From Leptospira soteropolitanensis (GTDB lineage Bacteria > Spirochaetota > Leptospiria > Leptospirales > Leptospiraceae), in assembly GCF_026151655.1 (NCBI RefSeq), contig NZ_JAMQPN010000003.1, positions 326,559-390,558 of the forward strand: a stretch of 64,000 nt of DNA. Reading direction: 5' to 3'. Positions 51,340-60,708 of this stretch are shown one piece after another. A model generated the notes under the pieces. That model made no database searches. It saw only the letters and a list, made by a program, of their open reading frames with translations, and was not told the DNA's origin. Both the position numbers and the translations under genes were made by a program. The stretch's first letter is position 1; every line of letters starts with the position of its first letter.

Positions 51340-53220
51340 CTATTTGAGCAATTTATATTCTTGGAGACAAGCAATACCAGAACTCTCTCTGTAAGTAGAC
51401 AGCAATGTTGACTTACTATTCAAGATTTTTGTTCGGTTTTCAAATTTTTCTTCTACAAAACTATCTGGACAAACATCACTCAATAAAAGAACGGAATCAA
51501 AATCCGTCCATTCTTTCCAGCGGTATTTGTTATCGTTTCTTACCATTCCTTGTTTATAGGTCTTTAGTTTCATGGCAAGATCGAAATCAGAGGCAAGCAC
51601 ACGTCCTTTGGTGTTGTATTTTTCTTCAAAATGGAACGCATTGATGAGGATGTACTTTTTCTCAGGTACAATCCGTTCGGCGATCTCCCTTGCCGGCTGG
51701 AAATCACTCACATTCATTCCTCGATAACAAAACATTTTGGTTTCATAAAATTCACCCGACAAAATCCCTTGAGAATACAGTGAATTTGAAAACACAAAGA
51801 GTGAGGTGAGTAAAAAAACGGAAACAGAAGCTAATTTTTCTATTTTAGTCTCAGCTAACTCGTATAGACGCAAGATCCAAAGAAAACCCATGAGTCCTAT
51901 GGCAGGGATAAATTGGAGGACATGTCGTGGTTGTTTATTTCCTGTTGTGACTTCTAAAATGAGAAGCTCCAAAAACAAAATCAAGGTCCCTGCAAGAAGG
52001 GGATCTTTTAATTTGCTCGTGAATTTTTTCCCCGATCGGAACAGAAAATAAAACAGGGATAAAACAGAAAAGATGATGAGGGTTCGAAATCCCCAGATAA
52101 AATCAAAAACCCCTGGCACCGAAGGATCAAGTCCTGGTTCTGTCCAAAGTGTTAAGAAAAAACTCCGAGTGTAGGCATTTACGATCATTTGGGCATCGAT
52201 AAGAGCATTGACCCGGTCCGGGTTCATAAAAAGCCACAAAAATGCTGGGAAAATTGCATAAACCCAAAGGACCACTGCAGTTTTTGGAAATACTTTTTTA
52301 ATTTCATCTCTTTTGCGGAAAAAATAAACGGACAAATCGACAAACAAAAGAAAGGTGATCCCAAACATAAACTGTTTGAATCCCTTCTGGTTGAGATTAA
52401 TTTTTGTAACCACTCGTAGTACTGGCAAAGAAAAAACCATAAGCACAACAAAAACTAAATATACTAACCTTACACCTCTTGCATAATGTTTTAAGAGATA
52501 CACCAAAGCATCTTTGTACAAAGAAGGGGATCTAACTAACTCATAGGCAAAACATGCCATAAAAAATAAAATTCCATAAGGATATTTGGTAAAATAAAAA
52601 CCAAATAAGGAAAAGAAAACAAGCCACTTCGTACCTGAATCAATCTCTGATTCTCTGTTGTCAACATCGTACAAACGATAAATCGCATAGATAGAAAACA
52701 AAAGAAAAAACATGGATTGTGTTTCTAACATGGAAGAAAGAGAATATGCCGGAACTTCTCCTGTTTGGATGGTTAAGATAAAAATAAGTCCAGAGAGAAC
52801 ACTTGCCCATAACAAGGATTTTGTGATTCGATATGTGATAAAAACCAGAGCGGGATAAACCAAAATTAAGAACAAAAGTCCTAAAAAAGAATCCCTGTAA
52901 GTTTCATAAGCATCAATTGGCAGAAAAAGTGTAACAAAAGTTAGGATCGAACGAAGCGGTGGCCAAGTAGGACTTTCCAAAAAGGGCATAATCCCTCGAA
53001 ACCAACTTCCATTTCGAAAATCTACGTACTGATCCAGGACTTGATTTAATCTGATATTTTCATCCCAGGACAAAAAATCTTTGTTGGGACAAAGGTTAAG
53101 GAAAGTCTCCCATGACTTTGTAGCATAGAACACTACCAGAGAAATACCAAAAATGATGAAAATAAACCCCAAAACACTGGGAAGAATGTTTTTTGCCTTC
53201 ATACCAATCCTTGGAATCAT
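51340..53220 (-). CDS. Multi-pass membrane protein, GT-C glycosyltransferase-like
   Basis: The 626-aa product has about 12 membrane helices in residues 1-450 and a soluble C-terminal region. An acidic first loop (FLSWDENIRLNQVLDQYVDFRNGSW; the D-E pair near residue 54) resembles the catalytic loop of protein- or lipid-glycosyltransferases of the GT-C class. Donor and acceptor are unknown. The gene is upstream of the RND pump gene on the same strand, and divergent from the TolQ/ExbB-type operon. Confidence 0.62.
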   Translation of the reverse strand: MIPRIGMKAKNILPSVLGFIFIIFGISLVVFYATKSWETFLNLCPNKDFLSWDENIRLNQVLDQYVDFRNGSWFRGIMPFLESPTWPPLRSILTFVTLFLPIDAYETYRDSFLGLLFLILVYPALVFITYRITKSLLWASVLSGLIFILTIQTGEVPAYSLSSMLETQSMFFLLFSIYAIYRLYDVDNRESEIDSGTKWLVFFSLFGFYFTKYPYGILFFMACFAYELVRSPSLYKDALVYLLKHYARGVRLVYLVFVVLMVFSLPVLRVVTKINLNQKGFKQFMFGITFLLFVDLSVYFFRKRDEIKKVFPKTAVVLWVYAIFPAFLWLFMNPDRVNALIDAQMIVNAYTRSFFLTLWTEPGLDPSVPGVFDFIWGFRTLIIFSVLSLFYFLFRSGKKFTSKLKDPLLAGTLILFLELLILEVTTGNKQPRHVLQFIPAIGLMGFLWILRLYELAETKIEKLASVSVFLLTSLFVFSNSLYSQGILSGEFYETKMFCYRGMNVSDFQPAREIAERIVPEKKYILINAFHFEEKYNTKGRVLASDFDLAMKLKTYKQGMVRNDNKYRWKEWTDFDSVLLLSDVCPDSFVEEKFENRTKILNSKSTLLSTYRESSGIACLQEYKLLK

Positions 53221-53326
53221 TCTTTCTCCTAGGTCGGCTTGGAATCAACCGAAGTTCTTTTTCTGCAATTTTTCTCTTTGATTACAGTCCAAGGTAGAGA
53301 ATTCTGTCCGTTAGAAGGTTCCAAAA

Positions 53327-53986
53327 ATGCAAGATTTCGTAGACCTTGGGGAAAAAATCATCTTCCTCGTTATGTTATTTGCGAGCATTCTCGCAATTGC
53401 CGTATTTATCGAAAGGTTAATTGTCTATAAACGTAATTTTAACAAAGAATCAGAGTCACTTCTCGATTCGCTCACTCTTCTCATCCGCCACAGAGACTTA
53501 AAAGGCACGGAAAAACTCCTAGAAACCCATCCTATGGAAAATTCTTATACTCGGTTCATGCATTTTGTTTTGGAAAGGGAAAAGGAAAACCACAAAGGCC
53601 TCGAAGAGTTGATGGAAGGGAAAATTTTAAAAGAAAAATTAGGTTTGGAAGAAAGACTTCCCATCCTCAACACTCTGGGAAACAACACTCCCTTCATCGG
53701 ACTTTTGGGAACTGTCCTTGGTGTGATCAAAGCGTTTTATGGCCTAGGAACTCTTGGAAATTCAGGAGCGGAAGTGGTGATGCGAAGTATCTCCACAGCC
53801 CTACTCGCTACGGCTGCAGGACTTGCTGTGGCAATTCCAGTAGTTATGGCAAATAACTACTTCACTCGTAAAATGAAACTCATCATTGGCCACTTAGAAA
53901 TTCTTTCAAAGGAAATCCACGCAAGTTTTATCACGAGTGGAAAACACAACCAATCCTCTAGCTCTACCCCGAATATCCACCACTAG
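53327..53986 (+). CDS. MotA/TolQ/ExbB-family proton channel protein
   Basis: The 219-aa product has three membrane helices: about 10-28, 119-142 ([19 protein letters not shown]) and 154-180 ([20 protein letters not shown]), the typical ExbB/TolQ signature. It should form the pentameric channel that drives TonB- or TolA-type proteins. An AAGG ribosome-binding site is 8 bp upstream. Directly downstream is a TonB-type gene; no ExbD/TolR-like gene is present between them or next to them. Confidence 0.92.
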   Translation: MQDFVDLGEKIIFLVMLFASILAIAVFIERLIVYKRNFNKESESLLDSLTLLIRHRDLKGTEKLLETHPMENSYTRFMHFVLEREKENHKGLEELMEGKILKEKLGLEERLPILNTLGNNTPFIGLLGTVLGVIKAFYGLGTLGNSGAEVVMRSISTALLATAAGLAVAIPVVMANNYFTRKMKLIIGHLEILSKEIHASFITSGKHNQSSSSTPNIHH

Positions 53987-53997
53987 AAAATCATTTT

Positions 53998-54639
53998 ATG
54001 AAATCATTTACATTGTATCTGCAATACAAACTGAGACGGTTCGGACTCTTTCGAGCCAGTCTCTTTGCCTCCGTGGGATTGCATTTATTTTGTTATTTGA
54101 TTTATTTTATACTCACTCTTCCCAGTAATGCTGCCTTCCAAGAAACTTCTATGGAAGACATGGATGTTTCCTTTGAAGAAATCCCTCCAGAACTCATTGG
54201 TGGAACTTCAAGTCCCGCACCCGTGGAAAAACAAGAATGGGTGGAAGGATCCAACAAAGATGCGGAAGAAAAACCTGACAATTCTGACTTAAATCCCAAC
54301 CAACTCTCAGGTAATGGAACGGATAAAGATGGGTATTTATTTTCTTTTAATGGAGATCGCCCTCCCACACCCATCATTGACTTTGATTTAAAATCATATT
54401 TTCCCGAAGCTGCCAAGGCTGCAAACATCAGCCAAAAAACTGTGGTGGTGATGGTGCAAGTGGACGAACATGGAGTCCTCCAAGGTGTCAAAATTGTTTC
54501 CGGTAGAGCAGGTTATGGATTTGATGAGGCAGCCATTCGCATCATCCAAAGAGCCCGTTTTTCTCCTGGTTATGACAAAGGGAAACCAACTCGGATGGCT
54601 CACAGGCTTCCGATCAGTTTTGATTTAGAAGAGGACTGA
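53998..54639 (+). CDS. TonB-type energy transducer
   Basis: The 213-aa product has an N-terminal membrane anchor (about residues 20-40), a periplasmic acidic linker (SSPAPVEKQEWVEGSNKDAEEKPDNS) and a C-terminal TonB domain (VVVMVQVDEHGVLQGVKIV, then FDEAAIRIIQRARFSPGYDKG). It should couple the proton channel to an outer-membrane receptor or another envelope partner. It is shorter in its proline-rich spacer than classic TonB. The stop is one base before the start of the papain-like gene. Confidence 0.88.
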   Translation: MKSFTLYLQYKLRRFGLFRASLFASVGLHLFCYLIYFILTLPSNAAFQETSMEDMDVSFEEIPPELIGGTSSPAPVEKQEWVEGSNKDAEEKPDNSDLNPNQLSGNGTDKDGYLFSFNGDRPPTPIIDFDLKSYFPEAAKAANISQKTVVVMVQVDEHGVLQGVKIVSGRAGYGFDEAAIRIIQRARFSPGYDKGKPTRMAHRLPISFDLEED

Positions 54640-54640
54640 A

Positions 54641-57052
54641 ATGTTACGGAACAACAAACGTCGAATTGCGATTGGAACTATTTTCATTGTGGTGTCAGTG
54701 ATTATCGTCGGGTTCCAGTCCAAACCCATTACCGGAAAAACCGAGTCAAAATCCTCGGCAAGAAAACCAGGCCTTGTTCCAGATCCATTTGAACTTTACC
54801 AAACCATCCCCCCTTTCCGAGCCGAAGGGACCAGTTCCGACCTACCGGGAAGTTTTGACATTAGTAACGAATTCCCATCTCCCTCGGACCAAGGAATCTA
54901 CAAAGATAACGTGGGTTATACGGTCGGATATGGACTGATTTCTTATTTAGAAGCGCAAAAAAAAGGAATTCGAAATTTATCTGCCATCTCTCCTACTTCT
55001 GCGAATGGACAAAAAATACTCTACTCACCTAACTTTATTTATAATCAATTGAACAGTGGGAAAGACCAAGCTGTTTCCCTTTTAGATGGACTGGTTCTTG
55101 CGGAAAGTCGAGGTTCTGTATCTTTAGAACAAATGAACGAATCCTCTTCCAGTTTCCGCACAAGACCCAAAGCAGATATAGTCGAATTAGGAAGAAAAGC
55201 AAGACTTCGAAGAATTTATCGAATTGAACCACATGATCTGACATCCATCAAACTAGCATTAACCGAAAAAAGACCTGTTCTCATTGGATACTTGGTATAT
55301 GAAAATTTTCGTGATCCAAAACCAAATGCAGTTTTTGAAATAGGTACAGGAGAAATTTTAGGAGCGCAGTCTCTTGTCATTTTAGGTTTTAATGACAAAA
55401 AGAAAGCATTCAAAGTATGGAATTCTTGGGGACCCACTTGGGGAGACCAAGGGTATTTATGGATCACTTACGATACATTCCCCAAATACACAAAATCGGT
55501 TTATGTAGCCGATTCCGAAACGGAAAACGAACTCCTCACTCAAAACAAACTGAATGATGCTTTAGAATCATTAGAATATGGGGAACATAACCTCTATCCT
55601 CCTAAAGAGGTGTTTGCGTCTCGCGGTGATTTTTCAGATCGCATTCGGATTAGTTGGTCCAGGGAAAAACGGGCTATCGGTTATGAAGTATACCGCAAAC
55701 GAAAAATTGATAACAAATACCAATTGGTAGGACTTTCCAAGCAGGCATTTTTTGAAGACTTCGGAATCCAAAAAAATACAGCATATAATTACCGAGTAGC
55801 AAGTTTGGATGAAAACTTCCTTTCAAAAACTTCTCTTGATTCAAACGATGGTTATGCGGTTGAGCCACCTAAACCGGCAGGAATTCTTCCTGTTACCAAC
55901 TTACGGGCAACGGTTGCTCCTACAAATGACCGCATTCTATTAGAATGGGATCCCCAACCCATCTCTACCACTTATGCCATTTATAAATGGAACCCTATGG
56001 CAAGGATCTACCGGTTTTTAGGCAAAACAGAAAAAACAACCTACATTGATTTAAAAGCAAGTCGCAATGGGGATAGCGAAATCTACCAGGTAGTACCTGA
56101 AAGGAACCAACTCATCGGCGAAACCAGTTATTATGTTTCTGCCCATTTGGATCCTTCCGAAGTATTAAAACCAAGACCCATCAACCTAACTGCTTCCAAA
56201 GGATTGTATCCTGGAGTTACGATTCTTCAATGGGAAGGATCGCCGAGCGCACTGGCTTATCGTATCTTTCGAAAAACAAATGGATCATGGAAAGAAATTG
56301 CAAAAACTACAGAACTTCAATTCAAAGACAATGAATCCTCTGAAAAAGAATCTTTTTATGCAGTAGCCTCCGAATTCGAAGGAAACTTGTTTAGTCATCC
56401 TTCTGAGCCTGACATTGGGTATCCATCGCTTGTAGCAGGTAGGTCTTTAGGAATCAAATCCCCTGAATTAAATGTATCAGAGAATCGAAAGACAAGTGAA
56501 TTTTTATTGAGTTGGAATATGATCCCCAAAGCCACTTCTTACAAAATCTATATGCGAAAAAAAAATGATCCTGAGTGGAGCCTTGTCAAAGAAACGTCAG
56601 AAACAAATTTTAAGTTACAAAATCTAACAAAAAACCAGTTTTATTTTTTCGCTATCCAATCTGTTTCCAAAGGAATTGGTGAAAGTTTATTTTCAAAACC
56701 CGTGACTTCAGTGATTTCAGAGACAGTTGCGGATGTAAAGAAAATCAAAACTTTTGGAGAATCCGCTATACAAAAGTTTATTGGCCCTTGGACCGCAATG
56801 TACTGGGATGGGAAAAATAAAATTAAACCTGTTCGTTTGACCATTGAAGCCGAAGACCTAGAAGGAAACATCATCATGAAATGGAATGAAAATGAAATTT
56901 TCCGTGGCAAAAACATTGTGGATTCTGATTTACTTGAAGAAAAAGGAAAGTGGAAAATTAAATTGTCACCTAACTTTGATTCCTTGTCGGGAGAATTTGA
57001 AGATAAAGGTTTAGTCCCAGAAAAAAGCCAACTGTCTTTTATTCGCGAATAA
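54641..57052 (+). CDS. Inactive papain-fold (C1A-like) protein with fibronectin type III repeats
   Basis: The 803-aa product has an N-terminal membrane anchor (residues 9-25) and a papain-like domain (about 65-295). It keeps the oxyanion Gln region (PSDQG, Gln84) and the Asn motif KVWNSWGPTWGDQGYLWI (Asn261). The Cys motif is changed to KDNVGYTVGYGLISYLE and the His site reads ILGAQSLVILGF, so the nucleophile and general base are lost. About four FnIII-like repeats follow (residues 325-700) and a C-terminal domain. It probably binds rather than cuts. It is the third gene of the TolQ/TonB operon. Confidence 0.75.
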   Translation: MLRNNKRRIAIGTIFIVVSVIIVGFQSKPITGKTESKSSARKPGLVPDPFELYQTIPPFRAEGTSSDLPGSFDISNEFPSPSDQGIYKDNVGYTVGYGLISYLEAQKKGIRNLSAISPTSANGQKILYSPNFIYNQLNSGKDQAVSLLDGLVLAESRGSVSLEQMNESSSSFRTRPKADIVELGRKARLRRIYRIEPHDLTSIKLALTEKRPVLIGYLVYENFRDPKPNAVFEIGTGEILGAQSLVILGFNDKKKAFKVWNSWGPTWGDQGYLWITYDTFPKYTKSVYVADSETENELLTQNKLNDALESLEYGEHNLYPPKEVFASRGDFSDRIRISWSREKRAIGYEVYRKRKIDNKYQLVGLSKQAFFEDFGIQKNTAYNYRVASLDENFLSKTSLDSNDGYAVEPPKPAGILPVTNLRATVAPTNDRILLEWDPQPISTTYAIYKWNPMARIYRFLGKTEKTTYIDLKASRNGDSEIYQVVPERNQLIGETSYYVSAHLDPSEVLKPRPINLTASKGLYPGVTILQWEGSPSALAYRIFRKTNGSWKEIAKTTELQFKDNESSEKESFYAVASEFEGNLFSHPSEPDIGYPSLVAGRSLGIKSPELNVSENRKTSEFLLSWNMIPKATSYKIYMRKKNDPEWSLVKETSETNFKLQNLTKNQFYFFAIQSVSKGIGESLFSKPVTSVISETVADVKKIKTFGESAIQKFIGPWTAMYWDGKNKIKPVRLTIEAEDLEGNIIMKWNENEIFRGKNIVDSDLLEEKGKWKIKLSPNFDSLSGEFEDKGLVPEKSQLSFIRE

Positions 57053-57098
57053 AAATAGAATTACCAGTTCTTTACAAAATCAATCTTTGTTTGATTAG

Positions 57099-57356
57099 TT
57101 AAAAGACAGTTCCGCTTTCACAGTTTTTCCGACAAGTTTTCTCTAAACCAATACAACTTCCGACAAGTGCCGCTAAGTCTGGGCCACTATAATCAGGACT
57201 ATTGGTAACTATTCTATAAAACGCATCATTTTTTAAAAAACAATCACCTTCAATCGTTGAACATTTATTACGCTCATAACATGCAGAACGAAACGAAAAT
57301 GGCGAACCACAATTTACAAAAACAACTAGGACAATGAATGGAAAAAACAATTTCAT
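57099..57356 (-). CDS. Small Cys-rich lipoprotein
   Basis: The 85-aa product has a lipoprotein signal (FIVLVVFVNC, Cys16) and seven more Cys in a compact mature part (SACYERNKCSTIEGDCFLK, GSCIGLEKTCRKNCES), pointing to disulfide bonds. No family is recognised. The ATG overlaps the stop of the UDP-glucose pyrophosphorylase gene (ATGA), so it is translationally coupled to it. Confidence 0.65.
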   Translation of the reverse strand: MKLFFPFIVLVVFVNCGSPFSFRSACYERNKCSTIEGDCFLKNDAFYRIVTNSPDYSGPDLAALVGSCIGLEKTCRKNCESGTVF

Positions 57357-58765
57357 AGAGTTACGGTTTCGTTTTCAAATGTCTTCTTGCCGAGGGAGGA
57401 AATCGCCTTCATCCCGCCGGATAAATTCTGGAACCTTACCTTCCCTTTGACAGAAATGGGGATATCAAATAAAATTTCACCAGTTACTTTCAATTCTTCA
57501 CAATACACTAGGGATGGATACTCTTGGAAAAGATGATCGAATTGGTGTATTTTTTTATAGTATGTTTCATCAAGTTGAACAAGAATTTCCCCAAGCCCCG
57601 CGGTTTTTCTTTCCTTTGTCATAGTGAGTGAAAAATCAGAATTAAGTACATACGCATCGGAGCGGCGGATTAAATAATCCTCTGTTTTTTTAACAGGGGC
57701 AAATCGATCACGAGGAATGATAATGCCTTTAAATTTAGAAAAATTTCCCACGGCACTTCCCATAGCAGTTTCTAATTGGATCACCGATTTACCATCTACT
57801 TGTTTAGGATTCACAATGAGCGATAAGGAAAAATTTCCTTGGTTAAATCTTTCTTTTAAAGCACGTAGATTGATCCAAAGATTGTTCGTTGAAAAAGTTC
57901 TAAATTTTCCAAGGCCGCTGAATTCACTTTCATGTTCTTTAGGGACTTGTGCTGTTTCCAACAGCTCATATTTGATAAATTTACCACCAACAGTTTTTCG
58001 ATAGATTGCTCCGCCTTTTTTATCGGCGAGAGTTTTTGGAGTCATCTCCATTGCAAAATGAATGTTTTCTTTCAACAGATAACTGACGATATGTGGATCA
58101 ACGGTGGCTCCTAAGTTGTCTCCATTCGAAAGAAATGCGATTTCATAACCTTTCGAAAGTAATTCATCCAATATGCCCTCCTCGACCATCGTAAAATAGA
58201 TATCACCATGACCCGGTGGGCACCAATTTTCCTTTTCATTTTTATTTTGGATGGGTGTAAAAGTCTCTGCATCTAACCGAGGGACTTTGTTTTGTAAAAA
58301 ACTAGTTCGTAGAGTTTGTTTGAATCCACTTTTTTCTAATTCCTCTTGTGAGTCTTTTTGTGTATTATAAGAATCCATAAAAAGAAGAGGAACATTGACT
58401 CCATACTCGGAACGAATGAACTCAATCTGTTTCGCCATTACCGTAAGAAAAGACATAGAATCCTTAATTGGTATGAGAGACTTGGCTTTATCCAAACCCA
58501 TGCTGGTACCAAGACCACCATTTAACTTGATGACAACCAATTTGGATAGTAAACTAAGATCGGTAGGATAGGAAGCATGAATGGATTCTAAAGAAATTTC
58601 GTCGGAATTAGGATCCAAATCGCCAACTTCTTCCCATTTGACAATTCCGGTTTCACCATTTCGTACAGCATCTACCTTGGAGATAAAATCGAGAATGAAG
58701 GCATCACTAAGCCCGGCCGATTTCATGGTATCTCTGATCAATTGATCCGATTTCTGTTTATCCAT
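57353..58765 (-). CDS. UTP-glucose-1-phosphate uridylyltransferase (eukaryotic type)
   Basis: The 470-aa product makes UDP-glucose from UTP and glucose-1-phosphate. It has the eukaryotic-type UGP motif VIKLNGGLGTSMGLDKAKSLI, WCPPGHGDIYFTMVE, FLSNGDNLGATVDPHIVSYL and a C-terminal left-handed beta-helix-like part (SVKGKVRFQNLSGG). ATG at 58765 is chosen because AAGGGA precedes it by 8 bases and it begins right after the stop of the upstream gene; the frame itself is open to 58879. UDP-glucose feeds glycan synthesis and may serve the sugar genes elsewhere in the window. Confidence 0.92.
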   Translation of the reverse strand: MDKQKSDQLIRDTMKSAGLSDAFILDFISKVDAVRNGETGIVKWEEVGDLDPNSDEISLESIHASYPTDLSLLSKLVVIKLNGGLGTSMGLDKAKSLIPIKDSMSFLTVMAKQIEFIRSEYGVNVPLLFMDSYNTQKDSQEELEKSGFKQTLRTSFLQNKVPRLDAETFTPIQNKNEKENWCPPGHGDIYFTMVEEGILDELLSKGYEIAFLSNGDNLGATVDPHIVSYLLKENIHFAMEMTPKTLADKKGGAIYRKTVGGKFIKYELLETAQVPKEHESEFSGLGKFRTFSTNNLWINLRALKERFNQGNFSLSLIVNPKQVDGKSVIQLETAMGSAVGNFSKFKGIIIPRDRFAPVKKTEDYLIRRSDAYVLNSDFSLTMTKERKTAGLGEILVQLDETYYKKIHQFDHLFQEYPSLVYCEELKVTGEILFDIPISVKGKVRFQNLSGGMKAISSLGKKTFENETVTL

Positions 58766-58766
58766 A

Positions 58767-59132
58767 TTATTTCCCTTCATGCGGTTCCCCAAGTTCAATC
58801 CGATGGGGTTCTTCTGTGATCCCCGGATTCCATAAAAAAAATACGAGGATATTGCGACCGTCTTCTTTGGGAACGGCAACTGTTTCCTTTCGTTCGTATT
58901 TTGGCATAAAAACTTCGAAATTATACATCCAATACTTTCCTTTTTTTCTGGTCACTTGGCGGATCCCTTGTTTTAGGGGATCTTTTTTCGTCAATTTTCC
59001 ATAAGGGAGGGGGTATTTTGTTTCCCAAATTTGGGGTAAAAGTTTCGCTACATCCTCATAATTCCCTGGATTTGCCAAAAGACCTGCAGAGAAAAAACCA
59101 AAAAATAAAATGAGTGAGAAACCAAAACGCAT
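58767..59132 (-). CDS. Small exported protein of unknown function
   Basis: The 121-aa product has a signal peptide (residues 1-20, cleavage after LLAN region). The mature part is basic in the middle (TRKKGKYWMYNFEVFMPKYERKETV) with two short strands and ends in EPHEGK. No motif is recognised. Its stop codon is one base before the ATG of the uridylyltransferase gene, whose ribosome-binding site lies in its last codons. Confidence 0.65.
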   Translation of the reverse strand: MRFGFSLILFFGFFSAGLLANPGNYEDVAKLLPQIWETKYPLPYGKLTKKDPLKQGIRQVTRKKGKYWMYNFEVFMPKYERKETVAVPKEDGRNILVFFLWNPGITEEPHRIELGEPHEGK

Positions 59133-59247
59133 ACGATTCTAAAAGGCAATCCTATGTGAGTACGGTTATCGGTCAATTCAGGAATTCTTCTGGTGTCGGA
59201 ATTGATTTTCATAGACAAGAATTGAGTCTGGCAGAATTATTTAATTC

Positions 59248-60102
59248 ATGTTTCGATTTATAGAATATCTGGAACGTTTTTGGGCGCTTTTATCGTTTTA
59301 TCTCCCGAGCCATTTGTTTGTGGAGAACAATAAGGATAAAAACATTTTGATTGTTCCCGGGTTTCAAGCTGGGCGTTCCTACTATTCGAGACTTAAATCC
59401 AACTTAGATCATCTGGGATTTAAGGTAGGAATTCTTTCCACTCTCAGAAACCCTCTTTCCCTAGAAGAAGCGGTAAAATACCTGGCAGATCAAATTCTAA
59501 CAGCACCTAACGAAGTTACTTTGATTGCGCACAATACAGGAGGTCTTCTTGTATTAATTTTACCAGATGAAGCCAGAAGAAAAGTAAAACGACTGATCAC
59601 ATTAGGAACACCATTTCATGGTTCGGACAGGTTTACGAACACGAGACAATCCTATTGGGGTTTTGAATCTGATTGGGTAAAAACGAATTACAAAAATGCA
59701 CTCTTCTTTCCCCTTTTCCAACCACTTTCTGCTATAGAAGATTTTTCCTTTCCCCCACAGGAAAGTACAGAATTTGGCCAGGGCCGTGACCTTTGGTTCG
59801 ACATTCCAGGGAATTACAACTTAGTACGCAGAAATGAGAATATCCGAACTCTGAGAGAATTTTTAGGAACACCGAAAGATAGTATCGCCATTCATTCTTC
59901 ACCGAAAGCAAATCCTGAATTTGCTGTCCCAAAAAAGATTGAAGTGGATTTTTCTAAATATGAGCCTTCGGTTTATAAAAAAAACCAAATAGCTGCAAAA
60001 AAGAAATCTGCCTCAAAAAAAACTAAACCAACACAGAAATCAAAAGCTGTGACAAAGCCAGTAACAAAACCAACGGCCAAAAAAAAGGCGAAAAAACGTT
60101 AA
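59248..60102 (+). CDS. Alpha/beta-hydrolase fold protein lacking the catalytic Ser, with Lys-rich tail
   Basis: The 284-aa product has an alpha/beta-hydrolase-like pattern: ILIVPGFQAGRSYYSRL, then TLIAHNTGGLLVLI and LITLGTPFHGSDRF, as in PGAP1/lipase-like proteins. The nucleophile elbow GHSxG is AHNTG (Asn96 at the Ser position), and the C-terminal His region reads GNYNLVRRN without His. It is predicted to be catalytically inactive. The last 45 residues are dominated by Lys, Ala, Thr and Pro (KKKSASKKTKPTQKSKA), suggesting DNA, RNA or surface binding. Confidence 0.65.
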   Translation: MFRFIEYLERFWALLSFYLPSHLFVENNKDKNILIVPGFQAGRSYYSRLKSNLDHLGFKVGILSTLRNPLSLEEAVKYLADQILTAPNEVTLIAHNTGGLLVLILPDEARRKVKRLITLGTPFHGSDRFTNTRQSYWGFESDWVKTNYKNALFFPLFQPLSAIEDFSFPPQESTEFGQGRDLWFDIPGNYNLVRRNENIRTLREFLGTPKDSIAIHSSPKANPEFAVPKKIEVDFSKYEPSVYKKNQIAAKKKSASKKTKPTQKSKAVTKPVTKPTAKKKAKKR

Positions 60103-60122
60103 ATTCTTTAGTTTTTAACAAA

Positions 60123-60150
60123 CAACTGCCCACCAAACAGCGGACAGTTG
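60123..60150. terminator. Hairpin between convergent genes
   Basis: CAACTGCCC (60123-60131) pairs with GGACAGTTG (60142-60150) with one mismatch around a 10-base loop. It lies between the convergent hydrolase-like and copper-protein genes and could work in both directions, although T runs are short. Confidence 0.4.
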
Positions 60151-60187
60151 GATTTGATTTTAATTCAATCCTTTGTTAGAATCGACC

Positions 60188-60634
60188 TTAAACTTTCTTT
60201 AATTCTTTTACACAAGCAAGACAGCTGTCTCGACATTCTTTACAAACTGCGTGGTGGTTAGCATGTTTATCACATTCTTTAGCACAAGCTTCACAAACTT
60301 CAATACAAAGGTTTGCTAACTTCTTCGTATAAGCGGAAGATTGACTCGCTAATTTTACAAAAGATTCACATAAACTAATCACTTCTCTTGTGCTTGTGGC
60401 ACATGCAGCAAGCGACTTATCTCCTTTTCCAAGTTCAGTAAGGCAATGGCTAAGGCAAACCTCTGCAGATAATTGGCAGTGCATTGCTGCCATCATTGCT
60501 TTAGAATATTTGGATTTTCCTGCAGAGGAAGAAGCCATAGTTGAATGGTCATGGTCTTCTGCGGAAAGTGTAGATAAAATCCCTGAAACGGCAACAGCCA
60601 TCCCTGCTTTTTGTAATAATTCTTTGCGATTCAT
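60188..60634 (-). CDS. Four-helix-bundle copper-binding protein (Csp-like)
   Basis: The 148-aa product has an N-terminal export-like signal (LLQKAGMAVAVSGILSTLSA, no twin-arginine) and a Cys-rich helical bundle: MHCQLSAEVCLSHC, NLCIEVCEACAKECDKH, VCKECRDSCLACVKEL. Paired Cys facing the core are typical of Csp/DUF326-type copper storage proteins. A His-rich start of the mature protein (EDHDHSTM) and HANHH could help bind copper. It probably stores or buffers Cu(I) in the periplasm. It follows another Cys/His-containing lipoprotein gene on the same strand. Confidence 0.87.
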   Translation of the reverse strand: MNRKELLQKAGMAVAVSGILSTLSAEDHDHSTMASSSAGKSKYSKAMMAAMHCQLSAEVCLSHCLTELGKGDKSLAACATSTREVISLCESFVKLASQSSAYTKKLANLCIEVCEACAKECDKHANHHAVCKECRDSCLACVKELKKV

Positions 60635-60708
60635 AATATATAACCTCTGTTAAATTTTAAAATTAAAAAAAATGGGAAAAGGTTCACCTCAAAAGAGATG
60701 TGCCCATC

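Noticed and set aside
57052..57098. AATCAA/TTGATT hairpin between convergent genes as a terminator
   Set aside because: The stem is only six AT-rich base pairs with no clear T run; too weak to call.
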